This document shows positions 1-5,820 of a stretch of 5,820 nucleotides of DNA, piece by piece. The notes below the pieces were generated by a model that saw only the letters and a list, made by a program, of their open reading frames with translations, ran no database searches and was not told the origin of the DNA. The first letter of the stretch is position 1. Every line of letters begins with the position of its first letter. The DNA comes from Synechococcales cyanobacterium PMM_0085 (GTDB lineage Bacteria; Cyanobacteriota; Cyanobacteriia; Elainellales; Elainellaceae), in the NCBI GenBank assembly GCA_949127705.1, contig CASBQJ010000358.1:1-5820 (forward strand), given 5' to 3'. A program made the translations under genes and the position numbers.

Positions 1-5
1 CGAAT

Positions 6-1100
6 TTATCGAGCGATCGCGATCGCCTTCTGATAGACCTCAACCGTATCAGCCGCAATGTGAGACCAATTGAGATCCTGCTGGCAGCGGGTTAGGGCGG
101 CAGTTTGCATTTGCTGTTGGAGGGGGCGATCGCCCAGCAGCCGAATGATGGCATCTGCCAGCGATCGCCCATCTCGGGGCGGCACCAACAAGCCATCTTG
201 CTCATGCCGAATCATCTCGCCTAACCCACCCACGTTAGAGGCAATGACCGGAGCACCCAACGCAAACGCGACAGCCGCCACACCGCTCTGCGACGATTCA
301 ATGTAAGGCAAGACCACAGCCGTACTGCGCTCAAACAAGCCGGCTACGGCCTTTGTGGGAATATAATCATTTAGCATTTCGTAGCGGCGAGGGTCACACC
401 CATGCGGAAAATACTGCTCCAACTTTTCACCCCGTCCGGCAATAATTAACCGCACATCCGGAAACTGTTCTGCCACCAATGGCATGGCTTCAAGCAGGTA
501 TTTCAGCCCCTTATACGGCCAGATCCGGCCAAAAAATAGCAGCGTATGCGGCTCGCGGGTTAGCCTGACGCCATCGGCCCAGCGCTGAAACAAGCTGCCA
601 ATTTCGCCATGGGGCAACACAGCTACCCGCTTAGCAGGAACCCGAAATTGACCCGTTAGGGCATCTTTAAGCGCATCGGCATGGACGATGAGTCGCTGAG
701 ACTTGTAAAACGCAATCCGACGCGTGTACTCTGCACCCGGAATACTGCCGCGATCGCCGGGATGACGAAAAACATCATGGATTGTAGTCACCAGCGGCGG
801 CATCCGATTCAGCAACAGCGTCAGGTCATACCAAAAATCATTGGTTTCTTGCACATGCAAGACATCTGGATTGACCTCACGAATCAGGCGCATCATGGCT
901 CGCATTGAGGCAATATTGCGGATGTCGCGAATTCGCCCTTTGGGAAAAGTCCGCACTTTGACGCGTGGATCTAGCACATCTCGGCAAGTAGTTGAGAGCT
1001 TCTCAGGATGAATGAGCGTCACATCCACATGATCGGCTAAACCATTGGCTAGCCCAACCGTATATTCAGGAAAACAAAAATGGAGTAGTGCAACCTTCAT
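6..1100 (-). CDS. Family 4 glycosyltransferase (GT-B fold)
   Basis: This 364-residue protein probably transfers a sugar from an activated donor to a lipid-linked glycan on the cytoplasmic side of the membrane. The N-terminal half (about 1-170) has the acceptor-side Rossmann pattern, opening MKVALLHFCFPEYTVGLANG, with DVLHVQE at 79-85 and TIHDV at 106-110. The C-terminal half carries the donor-binding signature of GT4: FGRIWPYKG at 190-198, AGRG at 221-224, and SGVAAVAFALGAPVIA at 272-287 followed by a GG..EMI element. The usual E-x7-E pair is altered: Glu268 is present, but the second Glu position (before the AxAxGxPV element) is Val277. The length is normal for the family. The ATG start is supported by a Shine-Dalgarno-like AGGTAGGA six bases upstream that overlaps the flippase stop codon. 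The gap of 12 bases suggests coupled translation with the flippase. Only five bases follow the TAA stop, so the downstream neighbour is unseen. The sugar and linkage cannot be told. Confidence 0.93.
   Translation of the reverse strand: MKVALLHFCFPEYTVGLANGLADHVDVTLIHPEKLSTTCRDVLDPRVKVRTFPKGRIRDIRNIASMRAMMRLIREVNPDVLHVQETNDFWYDLTLLLNRMPPLVTTIHDVFRHPGDRGSIPGAEYTRRIAFYKSQRLIVHADALKDALTGQFRVPAKRVAVLPHGEIGSLFQRWADGVRLTREPHTLLFFGRIWPYKGLKYLLEAMPLVAEQFPDVRLIIAGRGEKLEQYFPHGCDPRRYEMLNDYIPTKAVAGLFERSTAVVLPYIESSQSGVAAVAFALGAPVIASNVGGLGEMIRHEQDGLLVPPRDGRSLADAIIRLLGDRPLQQQMQTAALTRCQQDLNWSHIAADTVEVYQKAIAIAR
13..26. repeat. Two overlapping HIP1 octamers
   Basis: GCGATCGC occurs at 13-20 and again at 19-26, sharing two bases, inside the last codons of the family 4 glycosyltransferase, where it encodes the terminal Ala-Ile-Ala-Ile-Ala. 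Further copies lie at 126-133, 161-168, 750-757, 3492-3499, 4168-4175 and 4608-4615, all within genes. HIP1 is a known highly iterated palindrome of many cyanobacterial genomes. Its density here is the main evidence for the host group. Confidence 0.9.
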
Positions 1101-1106
1101 TAGAAT

Positions 1107-1114
1107 TCCTACCT
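1107..1114 (-). promoter_or_regulatory. Ribosome binding site of the family 4 glycosyltransferase
   Basis: On the minus strand AGGTAGGA ends six bases before the ATG at 1100-1098. It overlaps the TAG stop of the flippase (1115-1113). A ribosome finishing the flippase would therefore sit on the next start site, which fits translational coupling. Confidence 0.6.
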
Positions 1115-2543
1115 ATCGTTGCAACAGCTTGGCATAGGCGACCTTTGGCCCACCTAAATTGAAAATGACCACTGAGCCTAACAGCAGAGCATAAACGCCT
1201 GTAGACACTAACAGCACTACAGCAATATTGCTGCCATTATGCTTGAGGAGCCAGAACACGAGCACCATCAGCCCGTTAACCAACAAAGGACGGCGCATAA
1301 TTCGCCAGAATCGCAATGTAAACAAATTAACGCAAACGGCATATACATATTGAGCGCAGCTACTCAAACGCATAAATAGCACCGAAAATGCCGCTCCCAT
1401 CAGCCCAAATCTTGAGACTAAGAAAAAGCCCATAATGCTCGCAGTAATCGTAGTTGTGAGCACCTCACGCATATTGATTTTCTCAAAGTGGTTTGCAACT
1501 AGCAAATAACTCAGAGGACGGCTAAAAGATGATGCCATTAATCCAAGTGATACAATACAGAGCGGTATGGCAGCGGCACTAAAGTCTGACTTTTGATACA
1601 CCAAAGCCAACAAATCTCCGCCAAAAAACGGCATACCAATAGTGATAGGCAAGGCTACAAAGCAAAGCATTTCAATAATGCGCTCAGATAGCTGACGCTG
1701 CTTGCGTAACCCTAGCCCCACCGTCTTAGTCATGCTGGGGAATACACCCACCGTTAAGCTGCTAGAGAGAATATCAAACGGCTGCATCAACTGCACAATT
1801 GAGCCATATAGCCCGACAACAATTTCCCCACCAATCAGCGACAGAATCAACAGCTGCATCCGCGTGTTAATCACCGCTACACCTTCAATGGCAATGAAGG
1901 TGCGCACCGATTTTAACGCTGTCCGAATAAACTCCCAGGAAATTTTCCATTTGGGCGTTACCATTCGCAGCACCAGCCCCCACTCAATCAACAAAATCAG
2001 CGCTTCCGAAATGACGGTGATGATCGCCAGATCCACCACTCCATAGCCTGCCTGCATCGCCCAAATCATCACAACCAGGCGCAAGATATAAATGGGCACC
2101 GTACTAATGGTGATCAAATACATCTTCTCTTTGGATTGGAAGACGGATTCAGTAATATTGGAAATGGCAAACGGGAAAATTGCCAACCCCATGACATAAC
2201 AAACCATTGAAGTGTCTGGCTTGTAGGGCAAGACAAAGATCAGCCCGGCCAGCATGGCGTAGCCGACAAAGCAAAAAAAGAGCTGGAGTAGAGTTCCACT
2301 CACCAAATAGGTCGGCGTCTCGTCTGGATTACGCGACAGCTCGCGCGTAAATAAAACCTTAAACCCCTGAGAGGCAAGGCTCATAAAAATAAAATATAAG
2401 CCAAATCCTAAAAGATATTGACCTAGCTCATACGGCCCTAAGATGCGAGCAATAGACGCACTCAATACAAACGTCGCGATACTCTGAGTCAGCCGGGTGA
2501 CTAAAATTGAAAGAGAATTTCCAAGTAATCGACGTCCTAGCAT
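1113..2543 (-). CDS. Polysaccharide flippase, Wzx/MATE type
   Basis: This is an integral membrane protein of 476 residues from the ATG, consistent with the 12-14 helix lipid-linked oligosaccharide flippases of the MVF/MATE superfamily. Such proteins move undecaprenyl-linked repeat units from the cytoplasmic to the outer face of the inner membrane. Hydrophobic stretches recur along the whole length. The first is followed by ARILGPYELGQY (about 32-43), matching the 'aR.LG...yG.y' signature of Wzx proteins. A central VGVFPSMTK segment (about 265-273) and charged cytoplasmic loops are typical. The start is uncertain: TTG at 2561-2559 would add six residues (MELDLL), and an in-frame TAA lies shortly above it. 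Neither start has a good Shine-Dalgarno, and ATG at 2543-2541 was chosen on codon preference. It sits between two glycosyltransferase genes, which supports the role. It carries no HIP1 site, unlike the other three genes. The glycan carried is unknown. Confidence 0.9.
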   Translation of the reverse strand: MLGRRLLGNSLSILVTRLTQSIATFVLSASIARILGPYELGQYLLGFGLYFIFMSLASQGFKVLFTRELSRNPDETPTYLVSGTLLQLFFCFVGYAMLAGLIFVLPYKPDTSMVCYVMGLAIFPFAISNITESVFQSKEKMYLITISTVPIYILRLVVMIWAMQAGYGVVDLAIITVISEALILLIEWGLVLRMVTPKWKISWEFIRTALKSVRTFIAIEGVAVINTRMQLLILSLIGGEIVVGLYGSIVQLMQPFDILSSSLTVGVFPSMTKTVGLGLRKQRQLSERIIEMLCFVALPITIGMPFFGGDLLALVYQKSDFSAAAIPLCIVSLGLMASSFSRPLSYLLVANHFEKINMREVLTTTITASIMGFFLVSRFGLMGAAFSVLFMRLSSCAQYVYAVCVNLFTLRFWRIMRRPLLVNGLMVLVFWLLKHNGSNIAVVLLVSTGVYALLLGSVVIFNLGGPKVAYAKLLQR

Positions 2544-2584
2544 TAGCAGATCTAATTCCAATAAAAGTTTGTCAACTGAGTGGG

Positions 2585-2601
2585 TCGATTATTTAAATCG
2601 A
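2585..2601. other. Small AT-rich inverted repeat before the flippase
   Basis: TCGATT and AATCGA form a perfect 6-bp stem around a five-base loop, in the 71-base gap between the family 2 glycosyltransferase and the flippase. There is no T-run after it on the minus strand, so it is not a typical terminator. It may be chance or a weak processing structure. Confidence 0.25.
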
Positions 2602-2614
2602 GGATGCCTTGCTA

Positions 2615-3664
2615 TCAAACTTTATTTAACCCCGCATCTTTAGAGGCAGACGAATGGGATAGGCGAGTTTCATAGGCGAGTTTGTTTTTGGTGAGATAGT
2701 ATTGCCAACGGCGAGATAAAATAGCCTTAAGCTGTTGAGCAAAATGGACAAAGAAATAGGGGTTGCGACCCATCTCAAGGAGCGCTAGGAGCAGCTTTTT
2801 CTGTTTTAGGGCTTCGACTACGCGGTAGTAGGCGCGGTTACGTTCAAATACGCTGAGATTGTGCGAGAGCGCTTGGGCTAATTTGGGATTATTTTTGATT
2901 TCTGGCTGCTGCAAGAAACTCTGAGCCGCTCGACAATAGCCATTCAGGCGGGCTACTTTGCTTTGTTTGACAAGTGAGCCAGGACGGAATCGATAGTAAT
3001 AGCAGGCGTCGGGAATGAGAACATAGCGGGCTCCGATCGCCAAACACTTGAGGTAGAGCCAAAAATCTTGCCCCATCCGCAGGCTAAGGTCATATTCAAT
3101 GTGGTGATGGGTTAGGAAGCTGCGCTTGATCAGTGGCTTACTCAAACCCAAATGTAATCCCTGCTGGCCATATACATCTGTTTGGACAAAAAAGACTGGA
3201 TCAATTCGTTGGGGGCTAGGGAAATCGTGGCCACTCTCCCGAATTAGAGTGCTGCGGGGAGTATCTTCTCCGTCTTGAATGAAGTAGAGGTCGTCTGCTA
3301 CCATATCTGCTCGTTCGGCATAAGCAACTTGCAGCAGGCGCTCTAGCCTCTCTGGGGCATACCAGTCATCGGAGTCTAACACCGCAATCCATTCGCCTCG
3401 CGCCGCTTGAATGGCGCGGTTACGGGCACCCGCAGCGCCCATATTTTGCTCATTCACAAAGATTCGCAGTCGGCTGTCTTGGAATTGTTGGGCGATCGCC
3501 ACCGTATCGTCGGTCGAGCCATCATCCACCACAATGACTTCAATATTCTTCAGAGTTTGCTCAAGCGCCGACTGGATCGATTGCGCAATATAAGCTTCGG
3601 TATTGTAGGCCGGAATAATCACTGATATGAGTGGGATGATCGGTGTAGCTGCAGCAGAATTCAT
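2615..3664 (-). CDS. Family 2 glycosyltransferase (GT-A fold)
   Basis: This 349-residue protein is a predicted inverting glycosyltransferase that uses a nucleotide-sugar donor in the cytoplasm. The GT2 signature is clear: ISVIIPAYN at 13-21, VVDDGSTDDT at 45-54, NMGAAGARNRA at 74-84, and the metal-binding DSDD at 97-100 followed by WY. The likely catalytic-base region is GQDFW at 198-202, where the family more often has an ED pair. YYYRFRPGSL at 222-231 matches the conserved region after the active site. No membrane helix is evident, so it is probably soluble or peripheral. The ATG start has GAGG ten bases upstream (3678-3675). The last 18 residues (332-349) follow a 13-bp tandem duplication that changes the reading frame, so the C-terminus may be recent (see findings). 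It probably leads a transcription unit with the flippase and the family 4 transferase. The sugar specificity cannot be told. Confidence 0.93.
   Translation of the reverse strand: MNSAAATPIIPLISVIIPAYNTEAYIAQSIQSALEQTLKNIEVIVVDDGSTDDTVAIAQQFQDSRLRIFVNEQNMGAAGARNRAIQAARGEWIAVLDSDDWYAPERLERLLQVAYAERADMVADDLYFIQDGEDTPRSTLIRESGHDFPSPQRIDPVFFVQTDVYGQQGLHLGLSKPLIKRSFLTHHHIEYDLSLRMGQDFWLYLKCLAIGARYVLIPDACYYYRFRPGSLVKQSKVARLNGYCRAAQSFLQQPEIKNNPKLAQALSHNLSVFERNRAYYRVVEALKQKKLLLALLEMGRNPYFFVHFAQQLKAILSRRWQYYLTKNKLAYETRLSHSSASKDAGLNKV
2659..2683. repeat. 13-bp tandem duplication near the end of the family 2 glycosyltransferase
   Basis: ATAGGCGAGTTT occurs at 2659-2670 and again at 2672-2683, with a period of 13 bases. 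The period is not a multiple of three. On the coding strand it reads AAACTCGCCTAT twice, first as K-L-A-Y and then in a shifted frame as E-T-R-L. Removing one copy gives a different ending and a TAA stop at 2628-2626. Confidence 0.85.
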
Positions 3665-3751
3665 AAACGATGACCCTCAATAATCTCAGCTGAACTCATC
3701 TCACCCTAATTTCAGCAGTCAGTTGATAAACGTTTTGGGCACAATATCAAA

Positions 3752-3779
3752 AATATAATTAGTCAGGTCATTAGTCCAA
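3752..3779 (-). promoter_or_regulatory. Candidate promoter with direct repeat upstream of the family 2 glycosyltransferase
   Basis: On the minus strand TTGGAC (3779-3774) and TATATT (3757-3752) are 16 bases apart, a fair match to a sigma-70-type promoter: the -10 matches 5 of 6 positions, the -35 only 3 of 6. It lies about 90 bases before the ATG at 3664. Two copies of GACTAAT (3776-3770 and 3764-3758), 12 bases apart, fill the spacer, and the second abuts the -10 box. This could be an operator. It would start the transcript for the glycosyltransferase and flippase genes. Seen by eye only. Confidence 0.35.
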
Positions 3780-3800
3780 CACAACATCAGTCTGGGGGGA

Positions 3801-3830
3801 TTGAACAAGAGGGTTAAGCCCCTTGTTCAA
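3801..3830 (-). terminator. Hairpin downstream of the phosphodiesterase-like gene, possible terminator
   Basis: TTGAACAAG and CTTGTTCAA form a perfect 9-bp outer stem. It continues after a one-base bulge as GGG/CCC around a short TTAAG loop. It begins 26 bases after the TAA stop of the phosphodiesterase-like gene. No T-run follows on either strand (the minus strand continues TCCCCCCAG), so it is not a canonical intrinsic terminator. It may instead protect the 3' end or mark an RNA processing point. It divides that gene from the promoter of the next unit. Confidence 0.45.
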
Positions 3831-3856
3831 ATCTGGATGGCAATCACGATACAGGG

Positions 3857-5524
3857 TTAAATCCCAACTGGAGCTTTGCGAACAGACGCATCAAGAAGTG
3901 AGGTGCCGTCGTAATTTTCGGGGATCGGGGCATTGAGCAGTTCTCGAATTGTAGGCGCGACATCTAGCCCCTGCCCTGGTCGGAATTGGGAATTGGGAAT
4001 GATCCCAGGGCCTTTTAGCATGATGAATCCGTTAGAGCGATGTCCACCCGAGCGGAAGTGGGGGATTGGGCCAATGCGGCCAAAGTCGGGGCTGTCCACC
4101 ACATCGGTAATCACTTCTTCCCACACCACTACGAGGTCAGCGTCGGACAAGTTGTGATCGTCGAAGGGCGATCGCCGGGGGCGAGAGATTTGCTTGACCA
4201 TCGACTTGCCGGTTCGGGCATCCTTGAGGCGGAAGATCATCTCCGTCAGTTCGTTGCACACGGAATCGTAGTCTTCCGGTGCAACGGTGCCATTGCTTTC
4301 TCGGCCTTTCACGTTAATTCGTACATGTCCATCAGCAAAATAGGGCAGGGCAAAGGCAGGCATCTCAGGCCACAACGGGCGATACCACATCGCGGGCATC
4401 CAGGAGAGCGGAGCCTTTTGTTCCATTAGGGTGTAGGGAGAGTCTAGACCGTTGTGCCGAGACCGGAGGAAATTGCTGGGGAGTAGCGGGCGGAGGAAGC
4501 GCTTAATTGGGTTGGATTCATAGTTGCGCGCCCACACTTCACCCATCCAAGACTTGCGGAACGGATGTTCAATCATTTTCGACGGCGGTTGGTTCATATC
4601 GCCAGGGGCGATCGCCACCTTGCCGGGGAAGCTGTAGCGATACATCAGCTCAGGCAAAACAACCATACTGAGCAAGTCTGTATAGTTTGCCCCCATTCCG
4701 TGCGGCGAAAAGATCACCACATAGGCATCTTCAGGAGCTTCTGCTAAAATTTCGCCCACTGCCTTGTCGATAGCTTCGAACGCGTCTAGCATTAAAGGGC
4801 CAGCAGGCTTACCTTGCGCTTCATAGACTGGATGATCAGGGTGGGTGTACCACAAATCATGACCTGCCGTGTGGGCTTCACCAAACCCGACTACGAACAG
4901 ATCCCAGTTTTCCTGCTTCATGTAGTCGCGACAAATCTTAGAGCGAACCTCAGTACTGGTTTTAATTGCTCCTGGCAACCACTTTTCGTATTTTTTATCC
5001 CACCAAATGCCCGTGTCTTTATATAAGACCGTGTTTTCGCCATACTCTTGAATTAAGTTGGGCAGCAATTCGGGAGGGTTAGAATGGCTGGGAGTAAAGG
5101 GGTAGTGCCCGCCCCAAGCCAGCGTTTGTAGCCCGTTAACTTTGCTAGACAAACCAGATGTAGGCGGGTCGAGAACAAACACCCGATAGTCGTCTTCTAA
5201 GGCGTAAAACGGCGGATATTGCTCAAAGTCACACCCAACTTGAAGAATATCTCGACTGACCTCGTACCCGTCGGGATAGAACTTTGAAGTACCCCAGAAC
5301 CCAGTCTGATCTGGCATGCAGCCAGTCCAAGTCATGGCCCACAAGCGTTCTGTAGAAGCAGCGGGGGTCGGGACATCAGAATAATTAACACTGTTATTGA
5401 GGCGGCCATAGGCACCTTGTTGGCGCACTTGGCTAATATGCTTGAGATGCCCCTGCGCCATATACGCTTCTAAGAGTTTGGGGTCAGCAGCATCTAATCC
5501 TATAGCAATTACCGGACTTCTCAC
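3857..5524 (-). CDS. Alkaline phosphatase superfamily protein, type I phosphodiesterase-like
   Basis: This 555-residue protein belongs to the alkaline phosphatase/nucleotide pyrophosphatase superfamily, whose members hydrolyse or transfer phosphate esters at a two-metal site. Numbered from the GTG start: IGLDAADP with metal ligand Asp11; PTPAASTERLWAMTWTG at 52-68, with Thr58 at the nucleophile position ten residues before the TG; GEAHTAGHDLW at 215-225; FSPHGMG at 272-278; and GGHRSNG at 493-499 with the last His ligand (495). Two canonical Asp ligands are replaced: DxxxH reads His218-xxx-His222, and SDHG reads SPHG (Pro274). Activity is therefore likely, but the metal site differs from that of standard members. 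There is no signal peptide or membrane helix, so it should be cytosolic. The GTG was chosen because GGAGGA lies just upstream; a TTG start at 5593 would add 23 residues without family similarity. The glycan-gene context suggests a phosphorylated sugar or phosphoglycan substrate, which is inference. Confidence 0.85.
   Translation of the reverse strand: MRSPVIAIGLDAADPKLLEAYMAQGHLKHISQVRQQGAYGRLNNSVNYSDVPTPAASTERLWAMTWTGCMPDQTGFWGTSKFYPDGYEVSRDILQVGCDFEQYPPFYALEDDYRVFVLDPPTSGLSSKVNGLQTLAWGGHYPFTPSHSNPPELLPNLIQEYGENTVLYKDTGIWWDKKYEKWLPGAIKTSTEVRSKICRDYMKQENWDLFVVGFGEAHTAGHDLWYTHPDHPVYEAQGKPAGPLMLDAFEAIDKAVGEILAEAPEDAYVVIFSPHGMGANYTDLLSMVVLPELMYRYSFPGKVAIAPGDMNQPPSKMIEHPFRKSWMGEVWARNYESNPIKRFLRPLLPSNFLRSRHNGLDSPYTLMEQKAPLSWMPAMWYRPLWPEMPAFALPYFADGHVRINVKGRESNGTVAPEDYDSVCNELTEMIFRLKDARTGKSMVKQISRPRRSPFDDHNLSDADLVVVWEEVITDVVDSPDFGRIGPIPHFRSGGHRSNGFIMLKGPGIIPNSQFRPGQGLDVAPTIRELLNAPIPENYDGTSLLDASVRKAPVGI
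3982..4000. repeat. Short heptanucleotide repeat in the phosphodiesterase-like gene
   Basis: GGAATTG is repeated 2.7 times in tandem (3982-3988, 3989-3995, 3996-4000). It lies in the coding sequence for the I-P-N-S-Q-F stretch near residue 510, on the C-terminal side of the last His ligand. Short tandemly repeated heptamers are common in cyanobacterial genomes, but this array is too short to assign to a named family. Confidence 0.5.
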
Positions 5525-5820
5525 TCTATCCTCCAATCTAAAATTACTTTGGTAGACTCCGGAAACCGAAGAGCATCTCTTAAAGTATTGCAACAGTAGT
5601 ATCTAGACGCTAAGAGTCCATCAGAACTCCTAACTTTCAACATCGTCTCAGCGGCAACTCTATTTAGTTCAATACCTGCTTGCACCCTAGAGGATATGCC
5701 TGTTTGAACGCTATGTGAAACTGCCTAACCTATATAAGGCTACGGTCTGGTCATAATAGTCAAGATCGCGGGTGCTATCTACATTTCAACTGGCCTCTTC
5801 ATAGAAACTTCGCATTAAAC
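5525..5820. other. Upstream region without a recognisable gene
   Basis: These 296 bases lead up to the GTG of the phosphodiesterase-like gene. Reading both strands shows only very short open frames broken by stops, with no recognisable protein, tRNA or repeat. A TTG start at 5593-5591 opens the same frame as the downstream gene but lacks a Shine-Dalgarno. No convincing promoter was found. The region probably holds the leader and promoter of that gene, and possibly the 3' end of an upstream transcript. Confidence 0.4.
5529..5534 (-). promoter_or_regulatory. Strong ribosome binding site fixing the GTG start at 5524
   Basis: On the minus strand GGAGGA (5534-5529) lies four bases before the GTG at 5524-5522. 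It is the best Shine-Dalgarno in the window. The conserved V-I-A-I-G-L-D core of the alkaline phosphatase fold begins four codons into the frame. This decides the start over the more distant TTG. Confidence 0.75.

Noticed and set aside
1702..2046. A plus-strand open frame of 114 codons inside the flippase gene
   Set aside because: It is antisense to a clear membrane protein gene, and the product shows no recognisable family pattern.
2329..2350. Inverted repeat TTACGCG/CGCGTAA with an eight-base loop
   Set aside because: It lies within the flippase coding sequence, in codons for ordinary loop residues, with no T-run or regulatory context. It is probably chance.
2831..3424. The 12-mer GGCGCGGTTACG at 2831-2842 and 3413-3424
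   Set aside because: Both copies encode R-N-R-A within the same glycosyltransferase, one of them part of the conserved GARNRA motif. The match reflects the same four residues rather than a mobile or regulatory repeat.
3810..3860. AGGGTTAA at 3810-3817 and 3853-3860, considered as a possible Pho box for a phosphatase-like gene
   Set aside because: The copies are 43 bases apart and lie at the end of the gene, one inside a hairpin and one over the stop codon. A Pho box would be closely spaced repeats upstream of the start.
4040..4429. A plus-strand open frame of 129 codons inside the phosphodiesterase-like gene
   Set aside because: It lies wholly antisense to a well-supported gene, has no recognisable domain, and its sequence is explained by the codon pattern of the minus-strand gene.
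5732..5763. TTGACT and TTATAT on the minus strand, as a promoter for the phosphodiesterase-like gene
   Set aside because: The spacing of 20 bases is too long for a normal sigma-70-type promoter, and the site is over 200 bases from the start codon.
5700..5820. Short open frames on both strands at the right edge
   Set aside because: They run for only 10-35 codons, are bounded by stops, lack ribosome binding sites, and resemble no family I recognise.

Overview
The window looks like a piece of a cyanobacterial chromosome. The cyanobacterial octamer HIP1 (GCGATCGC) occurs eight times in 5.8 kb, at 13-20, 19-26, 126-133, 161-168, 750-757, 3492-3499, 4168-4175 and 4608-4615. Less than one would be expected by chance. 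Genus and species cannot be read from this sequence.

Four genes are supported, all on the minus strand. In order of transcription they are: a cytoplasmic alkaline-phosphatase-superfamily (type I phosphodiesterase/nucleotide pyrophosphatase-like) protein (5524 to 3857), a family 2 glycosyltransferase (3664 to 2615), a Wzx/MATE-type polysaccharide flippase (2543 to 1113) and a family 4 glycosyltransferase (1100 to 6). The last three form a likely transcription unit with gaps of 71 and 12 bases. The phosphodiesterase-like gene is set apart by a 192-base gap that holds a strong hairpin and a candidate promoter with a direct repeat. Bases 5525-5820 hold no convincing gene. No RNA gene, insertion sequence or CRISPR array was seen.

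Together the genes read as part of a surface-polysaccharide (O-antigen, exopolysaccharide or sheath) locus. The two glycosyltransferases would extend a lipid-linked repeat unit on the cytoplasmic face, and the flippase would carry it across the membrane. The phosphodiesterase-like enzyme has no signal peptide, so it would act on a cytosolic substrate that the sequence does not identify. No polymerase, chain-length regulator or priming transferase lies in the window, so the locus probably continues beyond one or both ends.

The points most worth a second look are a 13-bp tandem duplication that appears to have rewritten the C-terminus of the family 2 glycosyltransferase, the altered metal-ligand motifs of the phosphodiesterase-like protein, and the repeat-bearing promoter region between these two genes. 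The window does not show a clearly new multi-gene system beyond this glycan cluster.
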